A stretch of DNA of 8,610 bases, from NCBI GenBank assembly GCA_030150795.1, contig JASLFF010000472.1:1-8610 (forward strand), read 5' to 3'. Of this stretch, positions 6,501 through 8,610 are shown piece after piece. Both the position numbers and the translations under genes were made by a program. Numbering within the stretch: position 1 is the first letter of the stretch; the number at the start of each line of letters is the position of its first letter. This stretch comes from Terriglobales bacterium (lineage in GTDB: Bacteria > Acidobacteriota > Terriglobia > Terriglobales > Gp1-AA117). The notes below the pieces were generated by a model. The model did no database searches and had not been told where the DNA came from. It worked only from the letters and a program-made list of their open reading frames with translations.

Positions 6501-6981
6501 GCTCACACGTGAAGGCCAGGACTTCACCACGCCCGTGGGAGCAATCTTTGGGCCGAAGGCTATGATCATCAACATGTATGCCGGTTCCGGAGGCGATGCG
6601 CTGCCGTGGTATTTCCGCGATGCCAAACTGGGGCCGCTTGTGGGCACACGGACATGGGGCGGCCTGGTGGGAATCTATGACTATCCCGCGCTCATGGACG
6701 GAGGCGGAGTCACCGCGCCGCGCGTAGCTTTTTACAATCGCACCGGAGACTGGGACGTGGAGAACCACGGCGTTGCGCCCGACTATGAAGTTGAACTAAC
6801 GCCGAAGGACTGGGCCAGCGGACATGATCCGCAGCTTGAAAAAGCGGTGGCGCTGGTGATGGATGCGCTGAAGAAGAATCCGTTGCCGGTAGCCAAGCGT
6901 CCGGCATTCCCTAATTATCATAACCAACCGGAGCAAGGAGTGCCGGCGGCAGGGCACTCAACTTCAGGCAAGAAAAGATAA
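3556..6981 (+). CDS. Secreted tricorn protease homologue (S41-type serine peptidase)
   Basis: A 1141-residue homologue of archaeal tricorn (1071 residues), a large peptidase that degrades peptides. A signal peptide (KNSLVR, hydrophobic core, AHA before Ser24) indicates export, unlike the cytoplasmic archaeal enzyme. Many beta-propeller blades with SPDG/SPDS repeats fill about residues 30-530. A charged Glu/Lys/Asp/Ala-rich linker lies at about 540-595, then further propeller sequence to about 700. A C1-type helical domain (about 720-800) contains His789 (ELTVGHMY). A PDZ-like domain spans about 803-900. The C-terminal S41 domain has FNGGGSAADYV, the nucleophile Ser1011 in YAGSGGDALPW, GTRTWGGLVGI, and Glu1069 in DVENHGVAPD. 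His789, Ser1011 and Glu1069 match tricorn His746, Ser965 and Glu1023, so the enzyme looks intact. I chose ATG 3556; in-frame TTG 3547 and GTG 3550 only lengthen the N-region. An intrinsic terminator follows. Confidence 0.94.
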   Translation: MKNSLVRLFLIVALFSCVVSAHASGPLLMQKPTLSKTHIAFSYAGDLWLVAREGGEARLLTSGEGTKTDPVFSPDGSMIAFSGDYDGNVDVYVMPSEGGVPRRLTHHPAVDEVVGWSPDGKSVLFRSTRNSYSRFNRLFTVSLEGGLPRELPLPTAEFGAFSPDGKHIAYVPVDNTRRLSAIGWKRYRGGKASRVWVANLSDLNLDQVPRETSNDGNPMWVGGKVYFLSDRNGPFTLFSYDPKDKKVEQALASNGSDIKSASAGPGAIVYEQFGSLNLFDPATGKSKAVAVTVPADLPNVRPHFKKVDNEIASATLSPSGARAVFEAHGEVLTAPAEKGDIRNLTNTPGVMERDPSWSPDGKWIAYFSDESGEYQLCLKNPDGMGEARKIALGTPSSFYYEPIWSPDSKKIVFSDKRLNIWYLDLAKGTPVKIDTDTYDAPQRTLDPVWSPDSRWVAYSKTLTSHMHAIFAYSLEQAKSLQLTDGLSDARFPAFDQKGQYLYFTASTDVGPTTGWLDLSSINRPITRSAYLMVLRKDQPSPLAPESDEEKSAAADDSKPDADKSPKAEDKPDQEPGSAEEKAKAQDARAARSVKNEGVVVRIDAENISQRIVAMPIPSRDYSKLVAGKAGTIFLIEDSPRPGSDQLNTLWRFDLTSRKPEKLMEGANDFSVSFDGKKMLYSKGRRENRKWFISSATAPARGEGGPAATKPETPMALTKMEVRVDPRAEWKQEYNEVWRIERDFFYDPNLHGLDLAATKKQYEPYLENVGSRIDFSYLLAEMLGELTVGHMYIRTPPEPPAEQGKVGLLGAEYTVENGRYRFQKIYQGENWNPQLRAPLTQPGVNVQEGEYLLAVNGRELRGTDEIFELFEGTADKSTVLKVGSAADGKGARNVTVVPIETEAALRNRAWIEGNLHKVDKLSGGRLAYVYLPDTGFGGYTSFNRYFFAQVGREGAVIDERFNGGGSAADYVIDYLRRPLQNYWLTREGQDFTTPVGAIFGPKAMIINMYAGSGGDALPWYFRDAKLGPLVGTRTWGGLVGIYDYPALMDGGGVTAPRVAFYNRTGDWDVENHGVAPDYEVELTPKDWASGHDPQLEKAVALVMDALKKNPLPVAKRPAFPNYHNQPEQGVPAAGHSTSGKKR

Positions 6982-7001
6982 CTGCAAGTTTAAGAAGCCG
7001 G

Positions 7002-7029
7002 GGCCTTGTCGAAAGACAGGGCCTTTTTT
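7002..7029 (+). terminator. Rho-independent terminator of the tricorn-like gene
   Basis: A 9-bp stem (GGCCTTGTC at 7002-7010 with GACAGGGCC at 7015-7023, one U-G pair) closes a GAAA tetraloop and is followed by six T residues (7024-7029). It lies 20 bp after the stop codon at 6979-6981. Confidence 0.9.
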
Positions 7030-7063
7030 GTAGTCATGTAACTTTCCTGGAGGATGAACGTAT

Positions 7064-7070
7064 AAAGGAA
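7064..7070 (+). promoter_or_regulatory. Shine-Dalgarno of the small membrane protein gene
   Basis: AAAGGAA lies 3 bp before the ATG at 7074, with its GGA core 4 bp away. A stronger GGAGG at 7049-7053 is about 20 bp away, too far for this start, and is followed at once by ATG-AAC-GTA-TAA, which encodes only three residues. Confidence 0.55.
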
Positions 7071-7073
7071 ACT

Positions 7074-7280
7074 ATGGGAAACAGATCAGCAGGTTATTGG
7101 ATTCTTGTGGCAATCGCGATCGGCATGGCCGTGGCAGGCTTTGTGGCGAGGTCATCGCCTGATCCGCAGAGGCATGCCATGGCGCAGTACCTTGGCTGGG
7201 GAGCGATTGCCTTGCTGGTTATTGCGCGCTTCTTCTTCAGAAAGAAACCAGATACGACTCCGCCGATGCCCAGGGATTAA
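7074..7280 (+). CDS. Small two-helix membrane protein, unknown function
   Basis: A 68-residue protein that I do not recognise. It has two clear membrane segments, about residues 8-26 (WILVAIAIGMAVAGFVA) and 39-57 (YLGWGAIALLVIARFFF). A short polar loop with DPQRH separates them, and a basic/proline tail (RKKPDTTPPMPRD) follows. By the positive-inside rule the tail (RKK) is probably cytoplasmic. The gene follows the tricorn terminator, so it needs its own promoter; I see no convincing one in the 44 bp left. It converges with the small membrane gene on the other strand, with 28 bp between them. Confidence 0.7.
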   Translation: MGNRSAGYWILVAIAIGMAVAGFVARSSPDPQRHAMAQYLGWGAIALLVIARFFFRKKPDTTPPMPRD

Positions 7281-7308
7281 AGAAAAGCCAGAGTGCAGAG
7301 CGCGCGTG

Positions 7309-7563
7309 TTAGTAAATAGAGAACCAGATCCGCCCGGATTCAATCAGCGCGATAAAGATGCCGATGATGAAATACAGGTTCTGAGCTGTGGAATCACTTG
7401 GCGGCGCCGGCAGGTGGACACCGCGGCTGCGGAAGAATCCATCCAGTTGCCGTTCCTGCTGCATCATCATGGTCGCCAGCGGGCGATGAAAGACAGCAAT
7501 GGCCACTCCCAACAGCAGTCTGGTGATTTCTACGATCATAGGGATGTAGTCTAAGCATGCCAT
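7309..7563 (-). CDS. Small membrane protein on the minus strand, unknown function
   Basis: An 84-residue protein that I do not recognise. Hydrophobic segments lie near the N-terminus (IVEITRLLLGVAIAVF) and at the C-terminus (NLYFIIGIFIALIESGRIWF). A polar middle with MMMQQERQLDGFFRSRG separates them. This two-segment pattern is the main reason to prefer the minus strand here. The opposite strand has a longer open frame (7105-7554), but it is rich in Arg, Trp and His and overlaps the gene at 7074-7280, so it looks like a shadow. The ATG at 7563 is chosen; a GTG one codon upstream or an ATG at 7539 are alternatives. None has a good Shine-Dalgarno. The gene diverges from the zinc-ribbon gene across 97 bp. 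Confidence 0.6.
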   Translation of the reverse strand: MACLDYIPMIVEITRLLLGVAIAVFHRPLATMMMQQERQLDGFFRSRGVHLPAPPSDSTAQNLYFIIGIFIALIESGRIWFSIY

Positions 7564-7632
7564 CACAGCGCGACAATCAGTAGAAAAACCTAGTTAAAGG
7601 CGCAAAACTGGTGCCGAACGGCCAATATCGCA

Positions 7633-7641
7633 TGTTAGAAT
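7633..7641 (+). promoter_or_regulatory. Candidate extended -10 promoter of the zinc-ribbon protein gene
   Basis: TGT followed by TAGAAT is an extended -10 element (hexamer five of six to consensus) ending 19 bp before the ATG at 7661. The leader would be about 12 bases, C-rich (CCCTTCCCCC), with no Shine-Dalgarno. No clear -35 is seen. Confidence 0.45.
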
Positions 7642-7660
7642 TGGGTCTAGCCCTTCCCCC

Positions 7661-8482
7661 ATGAATGCTGACCTGCAAAGACTCATCGAACTGGAAAAAA
7701 TTGATCGGGAAGCCCTTCGCCTTACCGAAGAAGTAGCCAGCCTGCCCCGGCGGGTGGCAGCCATTGAGGCAAAGCTGGCAGAGCACAAATCCGCTGTGGA
7801 GCAGGCCAAAACCCGCGTTAAAGCCAATGAAACCAGCCGCCGCCAGAATGAAGCCGATATCAAGGGCTTCCAGGAAAAAATTGCCAAGTACCGCAGCCAG
7901 TCTTCCAGCGTAAAGACCAATGACGAATACCGCGCCCTGATGCATGAAGTGGAGTTCGCGGAAAAGCAGATCAGCGGCTGCGAAGACAAAATACTCGAGC
8001 TGATGATCGGCTTGGAAAATGAAGAAAAAGCCCTCAAAGTTGCGGAAGCAGAATTAAAGACTGAAGCTGCCGACGTGGAGAAAGAGAAGGCTGACGCGCG
8101 TGTCCGCACTGCGGAAGACGAAAAGCTTCTGGTGGGACTCAAAGGCAAGCGCGACGAGTTGCGCGCCGGAGTGGATTACAGTGCCCTGGCCCATTATGAC
8201 CGTGTGATGCGGCAGCGCAAATCAGCCCTGGCAGAGGCCCGCGACCAGAAATGTATGGCCTGCTTTGTGATGCTCCGTCCCCAGACATGGCAGGAGATCC
8301 GCACCAACGAACAGATCATTACCTGCAACTCCTGCGGCCGCATTCTGTACTTTGATCCGGCCAGCGAACCGGCAGCTCCGGAACCGGCAAAAAAGAAGTC
8401 AAAAGCTCGAGCGGTTGAAGCGGAAGCTGAAGCTGAGCAGCCCGAGCAGGAAACTCCGCAGGAAACCACACCAACGCAGTAG
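7661..8482 (+). CDS. Coiled-coil and C4 zinc-ribbon protein (DUF164 / zf-RING_7 family)
   Basis: A 273-residue cytoplasmic protein. About residues 1-180 form a long antiparallel-type coiled coil, starting NADLQRLIELEKIDRE, with KTNDEYRALMHEVEFAEKQI near 85-105. A C4 zinc ribbon follows, with Cys198/Cys201 (CMAC) and Cys222/Cys225 (CNSCGRILY). This matches the DUF164 family, whose members include Helicobacter HP0958 and chlamydial CdsZ. In those species they have been linked to RNA, RpoN or secretion-system partners, but the general role is unsettled. After the zinc ribbon comes an extra tail of about 40 residues: Ala/Pro, then KKKSKAR, then Glu/Ala and Glu/Pro/Thr repeats, probably disordered. 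The start is the first residue of the usual family N-terminus. The gene is followed 29 bp later by a methyltransferase gene in the same direction. Confidence 0.9.
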   Translation: MNADLQRLIELEKIDREALRLTEEVASLPRRVAAIEAKLAEHKSAVEQAKTRVKANETSRRQNEADIKGFQEKIAKYRSQSSSVKTNDEYRALMHEVEFAEKQISGCEDKILELMIGLENEEKALKVAEAELKTEAADVEKEKADARVRTAEDEKLLVGLKGKRDELRAGVDYSALAHYDRVMRQRKSALAEARDQKCMACFVMLRPQTWQEIRTNEQIITCNSCGRILYFDPASEPAAPEPAKKKSKARAVEAEAEAEQPEQETPQETTPTQ

Positions 8483-8511
8483 GCCTACCTTTCTTATATG
8501 CTGATTGCCTA

Positions 8512-8610
8512 ATGGCAAACGGTCTCGCGAGAAAAGTGATTGTCAATGAACGCGCCGCCAAACGGCTGCGCGAGGGCCATGTTTGGGTCTACGCCTCGGA
8601 CGTGCTCAAC
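8512..8610 (+). CDS. PUA-domain class I SAM-dependent rRNA methyltransferase (RlmI-like), N-terminal fragment
   Basis: Only the first 33 residues lie in the window, and the frame is open at the right edge. The sequence VIVNERAAKRLREGHVWVYASDV resembles the N-terminal PUA-like domain of RlmI/YccW-type 23S rRNA cytosine-5 methyltransferases, where a K..R.....GH.WVF segment is typical. The SAM-binding domain is outside the window, so the assignment rests on this motif alone. The ATG at 8512 has no obvious Shine-Dalgarno. The gene follows the zinc-ribbon gene by 29 bp and may be cotranscribed with it, though a TATATG at 8496-8500 region could also be a weak -10. Confidence 0.65.
   Translation, partial: MANGLARKVIVNERAAKRLREGHVWVYASDVLN

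Noticed and set aside
7054..7065. Three-codon ORF (ATG AAC GTA TAA) after GGAGG as a leader peptide
   Set aside because: The GGAGG directly abuts the ATG, leaving no usable spacing, and three codons show no regulatory codon run.
7105..7554. 149-codon open frame on the plus strand
   Set aside because: It overlaps the gene at 7074-7280 in another frame, and its composition (many Arg, Trp, Gln, His) looks non-coding; the minus-strand frame has a coherent membrane-protein pattern.

Overview
The window is GC-rich, densely packed bacterial chromosomal DNA. The gene set fits Acidobacteriota: ispD next to ispF, tilS pointing away on the other strand, a large secreted tricorn-type protease, and a DUF164-type zinc-ribbon protein followed by a PUA-type methyltransferase. 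The phylum is an inference from gene content and protein style; no rRNA or other decisive marker is present.

Layout. On the minus strand at the left edge lies tilS (1-752, its C-terminal part outside the window). Diverging from it is a small two-helix membrane protein with a histidine-kinase-like H-box but no ATPase domain (801-1229). Next comes an isoprenoid block: ispD (1291-2013), a GxxExxY-family PD-(D/E)XK-like gene (2029-2454), ispF (2501-2968) and a secreted four-cysteine protein of unknown function that overlaps the ispF stop by 4 nt (2965-3462). A 1141-residue secreted tricorn protease homologue follows (3556-6981) and ends at a clear intrinsic terminator (7002-7029). Two small membrane proteins then converge (7074-7280 plus, 7309-7563 minus). 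A coiled-coil/C4 zinc-ribbon protein (7661-8482) and the start of a RlmI-like rRNA methyltransferase (8512 onward) close the window.

How the genes relate. IspD and IspF act two steps apart in the MEP (non-mevalonate) isoprenoid pathway, separated by IspE. TilS makes lysidine in the tRNA-Ile anticodon. The zinc-ribbon protein and the methyltransferase are probably housekeeping functions. The two secreted proteins work outside the cytoplasm.

The most interesting structure is the GxxExxY gene between ispD and ispF. It is bracketed by 30-bp inverted repeats (27/30 matching, ungapped), each built from three copies of CACTGAT. All mismatches lie outside the CACTGAT cores. The left arm encodes the last residues and stop codon of ispD, and the right arm ends 7 bp before the ispF start codon. 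The whole 499-bp unit looks like a compact cassette that inserted neatly into an isoprenoid operon, carrying a nuclease-like gene but no recognisable transposase. A second, weaker theme is that several genes (tilS, the H-box protein, ispD, the zinc-ribbon gene) have -10-like hexamers very close to their start codons and no Shine-Dalgarno sequence, which suggests leaderless or very short-leader transcripts.
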